In this document: positions 24,474-33,870 of the stretch, piece after piece
How positions within the stretch are numbered: the stretch's first letter is position 1
How the letters are laid out: each line of letters starts with the position of its first letter
Assembly (NCBI RefSeq): GCF_019649055.1
Contig: NW_026570294.1
Location: 434,001 to 498,000, forward strand
DNA length: 64,000 nucleotides
Direction of reading: 5' to 3'
From: Paramacrobiotus metropolitanus
Taxonomy: Eukaryota > Tardigrada > Eutardigrada > Parachela > Macrobiotidae
Made by a program: the position numbers and the translations under genes
The notes under the pieces: generated by a model
Seen by the model: the letters and a program-made list of their open reading frames with translations, nothing else
Told to the model about the DNA's origin: nothing
Databases searched by the model: none

Positions 24474-24663
24474 TTTGATCTGGAAAGTGCGGCTCTTTCG
24501 TTTCGTGTAGTAGCAGCAAGTAGTTTTGCTGGTCGTAAGCTTCCTAGGCTAGGAAGTAGCCATTCTTCCCCCCTAGTAGAGCGGCACTGGCAGCTCCCTC
24601 CGACTAGGAAGTAGCCAATCTTCCCCTCGGACAGAGTGAGAGTGTTGCACAGCTTGTGACAAG

Positions 24664-24681
24664 TGGCGCTCCTTGAAAGAA
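24664..24681 (+). promoter_or_regulatory. candidate primer-binding site
   Basis: tggcgctccttgaaagaa starts two bases after the 5' LTR and begins TGG, as expected for pairing with a tRNA 3' CCA end. I cannot assign the tRNA. Confidence 0.5.
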
Positions 24682-24783
24682 CTTCCACCTATTGTTTTAC
24701 CGGTACAACGGCAGTGTTCATCGGACATCCAGCGACATTCTGCCGTCGTGTGAGTACCCTGATTACCATCCAAGCCTATCTGG

Positions 24784-26982
24784 ATGCACCAGCCAAGCGA
24801 CCCTGTGGAACATCAGCAGCCGCTAACTAACCGTCAGAAAGCCGAAGTTGCCAGACGGAGGAACAACCGTGCTGTGTATCCATTGCCACCTGAATATTTT
24901 CACCCACCCGAGGTGGTAAGTCAACCTGAACGTTCTTCCGACTGCTCGGAATCCTTAAATTCACTTCCTACGGAAGTTTTTAATTTAATATCAGAAGACG
25001 ACTCTGATACTCTCGCCGACGCCATGTCGAACGGTAGCGATAATAACGTCGATAATGTGGTACCAGCTTCTGGCGATAGCCAGGATGATCAATCAAGGAA
25101 CGATCCTATATTAAAACTGGTCGATGAACTGCAAAAGCAGAGACGTGATAGTAACAGGACTGAATGTAAAACCGCTGAAAAGCTGGATCTCCTTAACCAG
25201 GCCAACTGGAAAACTAGCGACCGGTTAGATCATTTTATTAGCGGCAATGTGGAGACTAACCGGAAACTGGACAGAATTATCGATGCGCTCGAGTTACTTG
25301 CCACCCGGCGAGACTCCTCGTTGTCAGAAAATCGCGGCCGACACCGGGAAGATCGTGGAGGTTTCCAGCGGGAACCAGAGCAAAATCGAACCCGCTCGCC
25401 GGCAGATCTGCGCACGGCTCGCAATCCCTTCTGCTCAGCAAGCAGTGATGACGTAGACGCGCGCGAAACGGTAGTATACTCGTATGATCGAGACAATGTG
25501 TTACGTGGTAATATTGGTTCGAATTTTACTGCAGCACAGCAGAAGAGCCAATCACGTCAACCCGCTGTTTCTTTTCGCATTAATGCGGACAATAGCAGGC
25601 AGTTCAAGCCAGAATCGAATCTGCGCTCTACGCAGTATGATGACGTATATGACTGCTCGTCGCAGTATGGCAAACACCCGTTTGAATTGCCACACGTTGC
25701 CCGTATGGATCGGAATAGCAACGCGATGCAGTCTCAGGCAACCGCCCACGAGCGGATGTACCAGCGCACGGGCGCATTACTCGGTCGAACCGAGCATTCG
25801 GGTACTCATACTCGTAGTATGCAGTACTGTGCCTCAGTAGGTCAACCGGATCACTCCGGTCGCGGTAACAATTCGGCATTCCTTCCACGCGGAAGCTGTC
25901 GTGATGACTCTGACACAGAGGTGGATGCTGATGAAGATCGCGACTGTAGTCGACGACCGAAGGAGGATGGACGACGTCAACCGAACGGGGTCCATGTCCG
26001 GGCTGCGGCAACTGCAGGACTTGTACCCAACCAAATGGTTGATAATCCATACGGAATACTGCAAACGCAGCCTAAATGTATAACAAAAATCCCTGAATTT
26101 AAGGGCGACAAGAATGAGCGAGTGGAAAACTTCATCACTCGCTACGAAGAAGTAGCTTCCATTTACCAATGGACTGACGCCCTGATGGTGGCAGGTCTAG
26201 TGTCAGCTCTGAAAAGCAGGGCGGCTGACTTCTATGACCATGTGCGCCGTCAGTATCCAGATAAACTTTCATGGGTACAGTGGAAACTGAGGCTCATGGA
26301 GAAGTTCTATGAGCACGACCGCGAAACTGTGGCAGCACAGACATTGACTTCGCGGTATTACGATCCTAAGAAGGAGTCTATTGAAGACTATTATCAGTCT
26401 GTAATGGACTTGATTACTGACAGTGGGTCAGCATTGGCACCGGCGATGCAGGTACATTTCCTGATAAACGGCTTGCGCCGCGTCCCGGACCTTTTCGATC
26501 GTGTTGGTGTAAGCCAGCCGCAAACGCCTGCCAGCTTTCTCATCCAGGCACGCAATTGTCAACGTATACTGGCAATGCGCAACAGCGATGCCCAAAACGG
26601 GATCAGCGTAGCCGTGCCTGTATTCAACCCTGGCCCCCGCCAGTCTGGTGGCAGACGGAATTCGTTCTCCGAGAGGAGACCTGATGACAGTGAAACCACT
26701 GAGATTTCTCAGCATGCGAGCGAAGCGAATAAGCGGCCGAGCGAAGCGAGCAAATCTCCGCCCAGGGCGGCTGCACCGCTTAATGTAACGTGTTTTACTT
26801 GCGGCAAGCAAGGCCATTACAGTCCAGATTGTCAGTATTACAGAGCGGATCCAGCTACTCTTCCCCAGGAAGTCAAAGATTTTCAGGCCCAACGCCGTCC
26901 CCGAAGATCATCGGATCGGGATAGTGGAAGCGGATCTCGCTCGTCCAGCGCTAACGGTTCAAAAAACACTGGCCGCCCGTAA
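24784..26982 (+). CDS. gag: gag polyprotein of the LTR retrotransposon
   Basis: An ATG start gives 732 residues. A long charged, arginine/serine/aspartate-rich N-terminal half precedes a capsid-like retrotransposon gag region (around residues 430-580; IPEFKGDKNERVENFITRYEE and SWVQWKLRLMEKFY are typical). A single CCHC zinc knuckle, CFTCGKQGHYSPDC, lies near residues 670-683, followed by a basic/serine tail. The stop overlaps the pol frame and a slippery heptamer lies 13 bases before it. Structural protein: assembles particles and packages element RNA. Intact. Confidence 0.92.
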   Translation: MHQPSDPVEHQQPLTNRQKAEVARRRNNRAVYPLPPEYFHPPEVVSQPERSSDCSESLNSLPTEVFNLISEDDSDTLADAMSNGSDNNVDNVVPASGDSQDDQSRNDPILKLVDELQKQRRDSNRTECKTAEKLDLLNQANWKTSDRLDHFISGNVETNRKLDRIIDALELLATRRDSSLSENRGRHREDRGGFQREPEQNRTRSPADLRTARNPFCSASSDDVDARETVVYSYDRDNVLRGNIGSNFTAAQQKSQSRQPAVSFRINADNSRQFKPESNLRSTQYDDVYDCSSQYGKHPFELPHVARMDRNSNAMQSQATAHERMYQRTGALLGRTEHSGTHTRSMQYCASVGQPDHSGRGNNSAFLPRGSCRDDSDTEVDADEDRDCSRRPKEDGRRQPNGVHVRAAATAGLVPNQMVDNPYGILQTQPKCITKIPEFKGDKNERVENFITRYEEVASIYQWTDALMVAGLVSALKSRAADFYDHVRRQYPDKLSWVQWKLRLMEKFYEHDRETVAAQTLTSRYYDPKKESIEDYYQSVMDLITDSGSALAPAMQVHFLINGLRRVPDLFDRVGVSQPQTPASFLIQARNCQRILAMRNSDAQNGISVAVPVFNPGPRQSGGRRNSFSERRPDDSETTEISQHASEANKRPSEASKSPPRAAAPLNVTCFTCGKQGHYSPDCQYYRADPATLPQEVKDFQAQRRPRRSSDRDSGSGSRSSSANGSKNTGRP

Positions 26983-29000
26983 ATGGAGGTCATACGGCCG
27001 CGGCACCCGAAATCCCTCCAAAACCACCGGATATTTCCCCACCGGATGTGAACGTTCAAAGCGGAGACACCACTGTACAAGCACAGAGAGGTACCGTGGT
27101 AGATGATGGAAACTCACTAAGTGAGAAAACACCCAAGATCATTAAAAGCGTTAAAGTGCCTGTTACCATAAATGGTATCTCTGTCTCTGCTTTGCTTGAT
27201 ACAGCAGCTGACACATCTCTCATTTCGCGAGAGTTCTGTGATGAACACAGCATTAGCTACTGTACATTACCAGTAAATTCTAATAGAGTAGTAATGCGCG
27301 GTATTACTGGTAGCTGCAAGTCGCTTTCGTTGTGTACGAGTATATCAGTACATCTTTCGAATTTAAAATCGTCTCACGACGTATTCGTTACAGAAATGAA
27401 GAACGAGTTGATACTCGGTTGGGACTTTATATCCCGTAACCCGACTTCCTTGGATATTCTCAAATCTGTAATACTACAGAATGAACTAGAAAGCAACATT
27501 TTTAGTTTTGATATTTACTGGAAAACACCACTTAAGTGGACAGATACCGCATCAGCGGCATTCGTACAGCAGGTACAATCTGTACAACATCTCCATAACT
27601 CTGGAGTAACGGTAGTACCACCAGTGAGCAACGGCGCATATGCCGCTGTGTACTTGCACCAACTACCGGATACGGCAGATGCAGACGTATTAGTAGCTGC
27701 ATTGCGTACGTTGCCGGTTATCATGTGTACCGATGCTACTGTTATTCCTAACAGTCACACTAATATGCAGTCTGGATATCGCGCACATAATAATAAGCGC
27801 GTTACCTTTGCAGTAGATGAACCAGCGCAAGCTGACGTTAATTTACTCAAAACGGAGTTTGATCTGGATTCTCAAGAGTATACAGATACTGTAACGTCTC
27901 GGGAACGAGTTACTATATACAGTACGGAAACCGTACGCTTACCACCGATGAGTGCTGTGGTAGTCGAGTGTAAGCCTCGTACTAAAATTAAGCAGGCTAG
28001 AATGGTGGTATTTCCTAACCGGCAAACGCTGGAGCGGAGTAAAACGATAATACCAAACTCGGTAGTAACAGTATCCGATAACCGAACGAGCTTGTTTGTA
28101 ATGAACCCTTCCAAATATCCGAAGATAATTCGAAAGGGATCACACCTCGGTACAGCCGAGCCGTATGAGGAACTACCCGATCCGATTCAAGTGAATGAAA
28201 CGAATGTACGACAATACTCCGATGAGGAGAACGCTGAATTAGAAGATATCCTTAAAACTATTAATATAAATCCCGAACTCAGCGATGAGCAGCGCAACCG
28301 TGTATTGGCTATACTACGCGATAATCGCGATATCTTTCCTACGAAAGACCGGCCGTACGGTTTTACTAACTTTAGTGCGCACTGCATCGATACCGGAGAC
28401 TCGAAACCGTTTAAATCGACTCCACGTCGTACTTCCTGGCAGGGGCGAAAACTCATTCAGGATGAGGTGCAGAAAATGCTTGACAAGGGCATAATTAGGA
28501 AGTCCAACTCCCCTTGGAGTTCCCCTGTGGTGATTGTACATAAACCGGGTAACCGGGGTGTTCGATTTTGCATTGATTTTAAAATGCTAAATTCTCTAAC
28601 GAGAAAGAACGTATATCCACTTCCGTTACCAGAGGACCTGCTAGAAGCAGTCGGTAACAGCGAATGGTACACTGGTCTTGACTGTTATTCGGGATTTTGG
28701 CAAATCCCGGTCTCCGAGGCGGATCAGCCCAAAACGGCATTCGTCACTCAAGACGGGTTGTACGAATTTTTAAGAATGCCGTTTGGGCTGTGTAACGCCC
28801 CGGCGACATTCCAGTTAACAATGGATACCATTCTTGGTGCACTCAAGTGGACGATGTGCTTAGTGTACATCGACGATATCATCGTTTTTGCACTCACATT
28901 TGATGAGCATTGTGACCGCCTTCATAGGGTGTTAGCTACTATCCGCGAGGCGGCCTTACTATTCAACCGGCTAAGTGTACTTTCGCTTACCGCGAAATGA
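26955..29000 (+). CDS. pol: pol, part 1: aspartic protease and reverse transcriptase
   Basis: Open in the -1 frame relative to gag, with no ATG near its start (the first internal candidate codon at 27,048 is GTG), so expression by frameshifting from gag is expected. An aspartic protease with LLDTAADTSLIS comes first, a linker of about 300 residues follows, then Ty3-type RT: SPWSSPVVIVHKPG, FCIDFKMLN, YTGLDCYSGFWQIPV, EFLRMPFGLCNAPATFQ and the catalytic YIDD. The frame stops at 29,000 just after the palm. The rest of RT continues in another frame from 28,997, so there is a one-base break between about 28,964 and 28,980. Confidence 0.9.
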   Translation, partial: RFKKHWPPVNGGHTAAAPEIPPKPPDISPPDVNVQSGDTTVQAQRGTVVDDGNSLSEKTPKIIKSVKVPVTINGISVSALLDTAADTSLISREFCDEHSISYCTLPVNSNRVVMRGITGSCKSLSLCTSISVHLSNLKSSHDVFVTEMKNELILGWDFISRNPTSLDILKSVILQNELESNIFSFDIYWKTPLKWTDTASAAFVQQVQSVQHLHNSGVTVVPPVSNGAYAAVYLHQLPDTADADVLVAALRTLPVIMCTDATVIPNSHTNMQSGYRAHNNKRVTFAVDEPAQADVNLLKTEFDLDSQEYTDTVTSRERVTIYSTETVRLPPMSAVVVECKPRTKIKQARMVVFPNRQTLERSKTIIPNSVVTVSDNRTSLFVMNPSKYPKIIRKGSHLGTAEPYEELPDPIQVNETNVRQYSDEENAELEDILKTININPELSDEQRNRVLAILRDNRDIFPTKDRPYGFTNFSAHCIDTGDSKPFKSTPRRTSWQGRKLIQDEVQKMLDKGIIRKSNSPWSSPVVIVHKPGNRGVRFCIDFKMLNSLTRKNVYPLPLPEDLLEAVGNSEWYTGLDCYSGFWQIPVSEADQPKTAFVTQDGLYEFLRMPFGLCNAPATFQLTMDTILGALKWTMCLVYIDDIIVFALTFDEHCDRLHRVLATIREAALLFNRLSVLSLTAK
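26961..27020 (+). promoter_or_regulatory. -1 programmed ribosomal frameshift signal (gag to pol)
   Basis: The heptamer A AAA AAC (26,961-26,967) lies in the gag frame exactly as the canonical X XXY YYZ slippery site. The pol frame, one base back, is open from 26,955. Downstream, ggccg (26,971-26,975) pairs with cggcc (26,995-26,999), and tggagg in its loop (26,984-26,989) pairs with cctcca (27,015-27,020), an H-type pseudoknot geometry. The 3-base spacer is shorter than usual. Confidence 0.75.
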
Positions 29001-31144
29001 AATTTCTGGGTCATATAATTGACCGAAATGGTATTCGGACAGACCCAGAAAAAATTAGAGCAGTCCAAGATTTTCCTGTTCCCAAAACAGCAACTGACGT
29101 TAAATCATTTCTCGGCCTAGCGAGTTATTACCGGAAATTCATTGCCGGTTTTGCACATATAGCTGAACCACTGTATTCCCTAACCAAGAAAGATACTGAT
29201 GTTAAATCAGCGTGGTCTGAACAACAGGAGCGTAGCTTCCACCGTTTGAGAACGGCGTTAACAACGGCGCCGCTGCTGGCCCGGTTTGATCCGGAAAAAG
29301 CGACGGTAATTGAGTGTGATGCGTGTGGCTATGGCATTGGTGCTATACTCTCACAAGAGGGACATATAGTCGCATGTGCAAGCCGGACACTCTCTAAAGA
29401 GGAGAAAAAATACCCGATAACTGAGCTTGAATGCTTAGCCGTAGTATTTGCAGTATCAAAGTTCCGACATTATGTCGAGTTTACCAGTTTCGTGGTTCGA
29501 ACAGATCACCAAGCTTTGACCAGCCTTTTGAAGGCGCGTGGTACAAACGCCCGGTGCGTCCGGTGGTCACTAATGCTCAGTGCTCTCGATATGAAAATCG
29601 AGTATCGGAAAGCATGCCTTCACGGCAATGTAGACTGCTTAAGCAGGTTTCCGGTAGATCAGTCGCCTGAAAACGAGGAAATTGATTTACCCCAGGAATC
29701 GGACAGTCTGCAGTCATTCGCAGTTAATTGCGCATGGTTGTCCGTAATGGCGGCTGAAACCATAGTCCAAAGCGAACCTGCCGACGCAGACACAGAATAT
29801 CTCCGTCTAGAACAGGAAAAAGATCAGAATATTACTCGTATTATACGGGACATGAAGGACGAAACATCCCCGAACAACAAGTGGTATAACGCCGAATACT
29901 GTTTGAAAAACAGTGTACTGTACCGATACAGACGATATCTCACGGAAAAACACCTGTGCTTCGTAGTGCCTCGCCAGATGCGAGAAGATATTTTAAAAGC
30001 TTGTCATGACCTACCCATGACAGCCCATATGGGTTTTCGGAAAACATGGGATCTAGTGGTAACTAGATTTTGGTGGCCCGGCATGCACGCTTACGTAAAG
30101 CACTATGTCCAGTCGTGTGACCAGTGCCAAGCGCGTAAAGTGCCGCACTCTAAAACTGCAGGCACAATGCAGTTTATGCCGGTACCACCTCCGTTTCACA
30201 CGGTTGCCATTGATATTCTGGGACCGTTCCCAGTGACCGAACGTGGAAATAAGTACATAGTAGTACTTATCGACCATTTAAGCCGCTTTGTTGTAGCTTC
30301 CCCTGTGGTAAACGATACCGCTGCCTTAGTGGCAGATTTTCTTGTAGAGAAAGTATTTTTCACGTTTGGGACGCCCATTAAACTGTTGCACGACAGAGGG
30401 ACCCATTTTCGGAATGAACTAATTCTGAAAATCACCGAACTCTGCGGCATTAAGCAGGTTATGACTACTTCGTATCATCCGCAAGGCAACTCACTATGTG
30501 AGCGTCAAATGGCCCCGCTTGCGGAAGGCATTGCAATGTTTACTGCACCGACGCAGAAAGATTGGGATTTATATGTCTCTTCTGTTGTGTTTGCACATAA
30601 CGCCGCAGCACAAACCACCCACGGATTTTCTCCGTTTTATTTGATTTTCGGCAGACACCCGAACTTTCCGTTCGATACTCTATTTAAAGTGAGAGAAAGT
30701 CTGTTATGCAACAGTTATCCTGAATATGTGCAAGATCTGCTAACACGGCTATCAGCCGGATATGAAATAGCGAAATCGCGCATTGAACTGCAGCAAAGCA
30801 GAGATGCTAATCGGCTAGACGCCCACCGAAAGGTGGTTACTTATAGCCCGGGCGATCTTGTACGGGTACGGCAGCTTACGCGGACAGTTGGTAAAAATAC
30901 CAAACTTTCCGAAAAATTTGCTTATCCGTGCGAAGTTATTCGCAAAATAAATGATAATGTGTATGAGTTGAAGCGGTTATTTCCCGGTTCTAGGCGCAGC
31001 CTAGTGGACAAATATAATGTTGACCGGATACAGCCGTATATACAGCGTCAAGTAGGTGACGAAGCCAATGTAACTGCTTCCGTAACTCCTAAGGAGGAGA
31101 CAGCTGATAACAGTTGGGAGAACGGTCCGGAAGAAACCCGGTAA
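28997..31144 (+). CDS. pol: pol, part 2: RT thumb, RNase H and integrase
   Basis: Starts in frame with the RT connection (MKFLGHIIDRNGI) and continues through RNase H (ECDACGYGIGAIL, TELECLAVVFAV, RTDHQALTSLL). Integrase follows: an HHCC zinc domain (CHDLPMTAHMG ... SCDQC), a DDE core with AIDILGP, LLHDRGTHF and the glutamate in LCERQ, and a C-terminal GPY/F-like segment (KLSEKFAYPCEVI). 715 residues, otherwise intact. The frame mismatch with the upstream part is the only lesion seen in pol. It is separated from ORF3 by about 430 non-coding bases. Confidence 0.9.
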   Translation: MKFLGHIIDRNGIRTDPEKIRAVQDFPVPKTATDVKSFLGLASYYRKFIAGFAHIAEPLYSLTKKDTDVKSAWSEQQERSFHRLRTALTTAPLLARFDPEKATVIECDACGYGIGAILSQEGHIVACASRTLSKEEKKYPITELECLAVVFAVSKFRHYVEFTSFVVRTDHQALTSLLKARGTNARCVRWSLMLSALDMKIEYRKACLHGNVDCLSRFPVDQSPENEEIDLPQESDSLQSFAVNCAWLSVMAAETIVQSEPADADTEYLRLEQEKDQNITRIIRDMKDETSPNNKWYNAEYCLKNSVLYRYRRYLTEKHLCFVVPRQMREDILKACHDLPMTAHMGFRKTWDLVVTRFWWPGMHAYVKHYVQSCDQCQARKVPHSKTAGTMQFMPVPPPFHTVAIDILGPFPVTERGNKYIVVLIDHLSRFVVASPVVNDTAALVADFLVEKVFFTFGTPIKLLHDRGTHFRNELILKITELCGIKQVMTTSYHPQGNSLCERQMAPLAEGIAMFTAPTQKDWDLYVSSVVFAHNAAAQTTHGFSPFYLIFGRHPNFPFDTLFKVRESLLCNSYPEYVQDLLTRLSAGYEIAKSRIELQQSRDANRLDAHRKVVTYSPGDLVRVRQLTRTVGKNTKLSEKFAYPCEVIRKINDNVYELKRLFPGSRRSLVDKYNVDRIQPYIQRQVGDEANVTASVTPKEETADNSWENGPEETR

Positions 31145-31571
31145 AGTTGCGGCGAAATCCTGTCCGTAAGGCCAGAACAAAGAACGTTCCGTTGAGTGCA
31201 CAAAAGCCTCGCTTAATGCGAGTTGGGCACCAATAAAAGCAATGACTTCATTAAACCGTCGTACTGTATACGTACAGGCGTAACTTTTAACATACAGCTG
31301 CAATTATGCAGATTATACGCGTTACGTAATACTACCTACGGTAGTACAAGTTCACTGGTTTGACCTGCATTCTGCAGCACCGGCACTGAGGCTGTACGAC
31401 TGCTAAGACAGCAGCCTGCTTAACACAGCACAGCCTGAACAATGACAATGGCCAGACTGTCAGTCTGATTTTTCATCTCTGGCATTCGCATCTAACTTTA
31501 AATTTTAAAGTGACGTGTGCAAACGCAAATTTCACCGTTTTTCCCGCACGGTTTATACTGTCTCCATCAAC

Positions 31572-32744
31572 ATGGATCCTCAAGTGTACCCGTGTGCCGC
31601 CTGTCGTTTCCAGATGAACCAGGCTTACCGAAATACTGGACAGTTCCAGATTATTCCCTGCATTCATGCAGATTTCGACGATGTCTTCTTGGCGGACATG
31701 GGGGTCGTCCCCGACGAAGACCTGCGTCGGGCAGTTGTCGCTGCTGGCTCCGGAATCAAATCCGGATATGACCGGCTTAAGGCCTGGCTCACGAAGCCTG
31801 ACGAAGTCAGAACCTTCTTGGAGGACGTGGGCAAGCGCTTTCCTGATCTGGTCGATCCACCAGGGATGGCAGATTACCCTCCATATCTGGAGTCCGAAGC
31901 CTCCGACGAGGAGCAGCTGGCCAACGAGGCACCGCTACCTCCATGTATGGAGAATTCTCCAGCTGTGGAGGCTGCACAGAATCCACTGAAACAGCAGGAC
32001 CTGCACGGCCGCGTTATGCGGGTTGCCGAAGATGGCACATATCGCCGGCCATACGCTGGATTGTACTCCGAACAGGAGATGCGCGACCTTCTGCAGCGAA
32101 TCGACTTTGTCAACTCTCCTAAACATGGAGCTATACTCCCAACCGTCGTCCAATGGTACATTGGCCCATGTACGTGGATGGAGGCATCTATGGAGGGCTA
32201 TCCGTTTAAACTGCGGCTGCAGGAACAGCAAGACGGCTCGACCTTACCGCCGCAACGAGCAGCGGATTCCACCATTGGCAACTGGGTAACGGCACACATT
32301 GCCTTAATGGACCCGGATCAAGTCAAACGGCGCCAGGCTTACGAATGCTTCGCCAAGCGCATCGTGCATGTGGCTCGCAACACGGCGAACAGCCCAATGG
32401 TACAGCTGGCACTCAAATTGCCTATTCCACCAGGCACCAGATCGATCCACAGCATCCTACAGCGTCACCACATTCCAGTGGAAAACAACATGCCTGCGTG
32501 GCCCACACGGGATATCTTGGTTGCCGACTGGAGCATCCCCGATAAGAAGCACTGGACGGTGCTGAACGAATGCGCTGACTGCCCTGTCTGCATCCCGCAG
32601 TATGACTCTAGCAAAGAGATCAAACACTGGGCGAGGTGGGAAGGATTGTCGGCTGAAGAAGCGGAAAAGCTAGCGGCCGAACTGGACCTCCAACCGGGAG
32701 ACGAACGAGAAGATGAGACTATGGATGCCGACGATTCCCGCTAA
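31572..32744 (+). CDS. third ORF of the LTR retrotransposon, unknown function
   Basis: An ATG start gives 390 residues in the position where some elements carry env, but there is no signal peptide, transmembrane helix or fusion-peptide-like stretch. Visible features are paired cysteines near the N-terminus (CAAC), an acidic proline-rich segment (SEASDEEQLANEAPLPPC), a histidine/cysteine-containing C-terminal part (NECADCPVC), EIKHWARWEGL, and an acidic C-terminus. It is visibly more GC-rich than gag and pol, which may mean separate origin. The upstream GTG-led extension to 31,515 is not needed. I recognise no family. The long intact frame in a very young element argues that it is a real gene. 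Confidence 0.75.
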   Translation: MDPQVYPCAACRFQMNQAYRNTGQFQIIPCIHADFDDVFLADMGVVPDEDLRRAVVAAGSGIKSGYDRLKAWLTKPDEVRTFLEDVGKRFPDLVDPPGMADYPPYLESEASDEEQLANEAPLPPCMENSPAVEAAQNPLKQQDLHGRVMRVAEDGTYRRPYAGLYSEQEMRDLLQRIDFVNSPKHGAILPTVVQWYIGPCTWMEASMEGYPFKLRLQEQQDGSTLPPQRAADSTIGNWVTAHIALMDPDQVKRRQAYECFAKRIVHVARNTANSPMVQLALKLPIPPGTRSIHSILQRHHIPVENNMPAWPTRDILVADWSIPDKKHWTVLNECADCPVCIPQYDSSKEIKHWARWEGLSAEEAEKLAAELDLQPGDEREDETMDADDSR

Positions 32745-32924
32745 CCACTACCAGACTTTGCACCGAACTTTTCGGGATCATCCAGTTCTGGGTAACCAGT
32801 AGTTTGTTGTGTTTTTATCCATTTACTCCATGTATAATTAACCTTTTGTTAATAACACTGCTATGCTAGCAGACTTCTCTTGTTTTAACGGCTGTGGGTC
32901 CAGCCTTCCCGCAGCGAGGGGATG

Positions 32925-33296
32925 TGTCAGGTTCACTCCTTACGGGAGTTATTATGTAGCACATTTATTCCCTGCATGTTTTCCTATTGGCCGGCGTAGC
33001 CGCCGGAGCTGTTACGTAATCACTCGCTATTATTCACGGCCTATAAAAGCCGGGCATTCTCTGTTATGGAGTTAGTTGCATTTTCTGATCTTTTGCTTTT
33101 GTTAATAAATTTGATCTGGAAAGTGCGGCTCTTTCGTTTCGTGTAGTAGCAGCAAGTAGTTTTGCTGGTCGTAAGCTTCCTAGGCTAGGAAGTAGCCATT
33201 CTTCCCCCCTAGTAGAGCGGCACTGGCAGCTCCTCCGACTAGGAAGTAGCCAATCTTCCCCTCGGACAGAGTGAGAGTGTTGCACAGCTTGTGACA
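32925..33296 (+). repeat. 3' LTR (372 bp)
   Basis: Matches the 5' LTR except for one missing C. Preceded by the purine-rich gaggggatg and followed by the gtat target duplication. Confidence 0.95.
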
Positions 33297-33375
33297 GTAT
33301 GTATAACCGGTGGCGTTGCTGCGAATTCCGCTTTCTCAAACCTCACCTAATGTATCTCACATTGCTTTAATTTAG

Positions 33376-33870
33376 GCACGCCAAAACTTACGTGGCACAT
33401 AACATGCTTCCATCGCGATATCGAAACTCGGGTTATCAACGACCCGGAAGCCGGTCCGCGAACCGAAACCCGGGACGATGCCATCTCGACCTGGAGTGGC
33501 ACCCAGGAATTCCAGTTTTCGTCCCGGTCGGACGAAACACCCGACCAAACCGACCAACTTAGCGGCATCTGCCATATCCGTTTCCAGAAGAACTTTGTTT
33601 TAGCGGATGCGGCGACCAAGGAAGCCTATAATGCTCAGAAGCAGGCATTCATCAATGCCAACAAGGATCGCGATACGGAGTACACTATCCAGGACATCTT
33701 CGAGATTGAGGGCTATGTGCACAAACTGGCCGTGCGGACTTCGAGTGGAGGTTTCTGGTGCGGCACCTGTCTGTTTTTAGTAGCGTCATTTCTCCTGTAT
33801 CCCTGGTTATGCTGCTGGGTGGATTGCTGGGAACCCGTGGAGTATACTCATGTTAAAACATTATCCGTGT
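33376..33870 (+). pseudogene. TMEM151: orphan TMEM151-like exon 2 (open, no exon 1 found)
   Basis: After the acceptor ctttaatttag the frame is open for 164 codons to TAG and aligns along its whole length with exon 2 of the gene at 17.85 kb (PKLTWHITCFH, RFQKNFVLADA, FLVASFLLYPWLCCW, ending VKTLSV). No exon 1 (PPSY region, first two membrane helices) is found between 19.35 kb and here; instead the LTR retrotransposon ends 79 bases upstream of the exon. With no frame-breaking mutation despite clear divergence it was probably under constraint until recently, or is used as an exon of something not seen. Called pseudogene only because the 5' part is missing. An AATAAA at 34,103 may be its polyadenylation signal. 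Confidence 0.65.

Larger units (their letters stand above)
24289..24661 (+). repeat. 5' LTR (373 bp)
   Basis: Identical by eye to the 3' LTR except for one extra C in ctccctccg near 24,594-24,602. It contains a TATA box, a TTACGTAA palindrome (24,376-24,383), AATAAA and, in its 3' part, two direct copies of aggaagtagcca(t/a)tcttccc. Confidence 0.95.
24289..33296 (+). mobile_element. complete Ty3/gypsy-type LTR retrotransposon, 9,008 bp
   Basis: Two LTRs (24,289-24,661 and 32,925-33,296) begin TGTCA and end TGACA and are flanked by the 4-bp duplication gtat (24,285-24,288 and 33,297-33,300). Between them lie a candidate primer-binding site, gag, pol in the order protease-RT-RNase H-integrase (Ty3/gypsy order), a third ORF and a short purine-rich tract (gaggggatg) before the 3' LTR. 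LTRs differ by a single-base indel, so insertion was very recent. Pol has one frame break near 28,970. It inserted beside repeat B and just upstream of a TMEM151 exon, apparently in old intron sequence. Confidence 0.95.

Noticed and set aside
27048-27050. Separate translational start of pol
   Set aside because: The codon is GTG and the frame is open further upstream across a canonical slippery site, so gag-pol frameshifting explains it better.
31572-32744. Third LTR-element ORF as an envelope gene
   Set aside because: No signal peptide, transmembrane helix or cleavage/fusion features; position alone is not enough.
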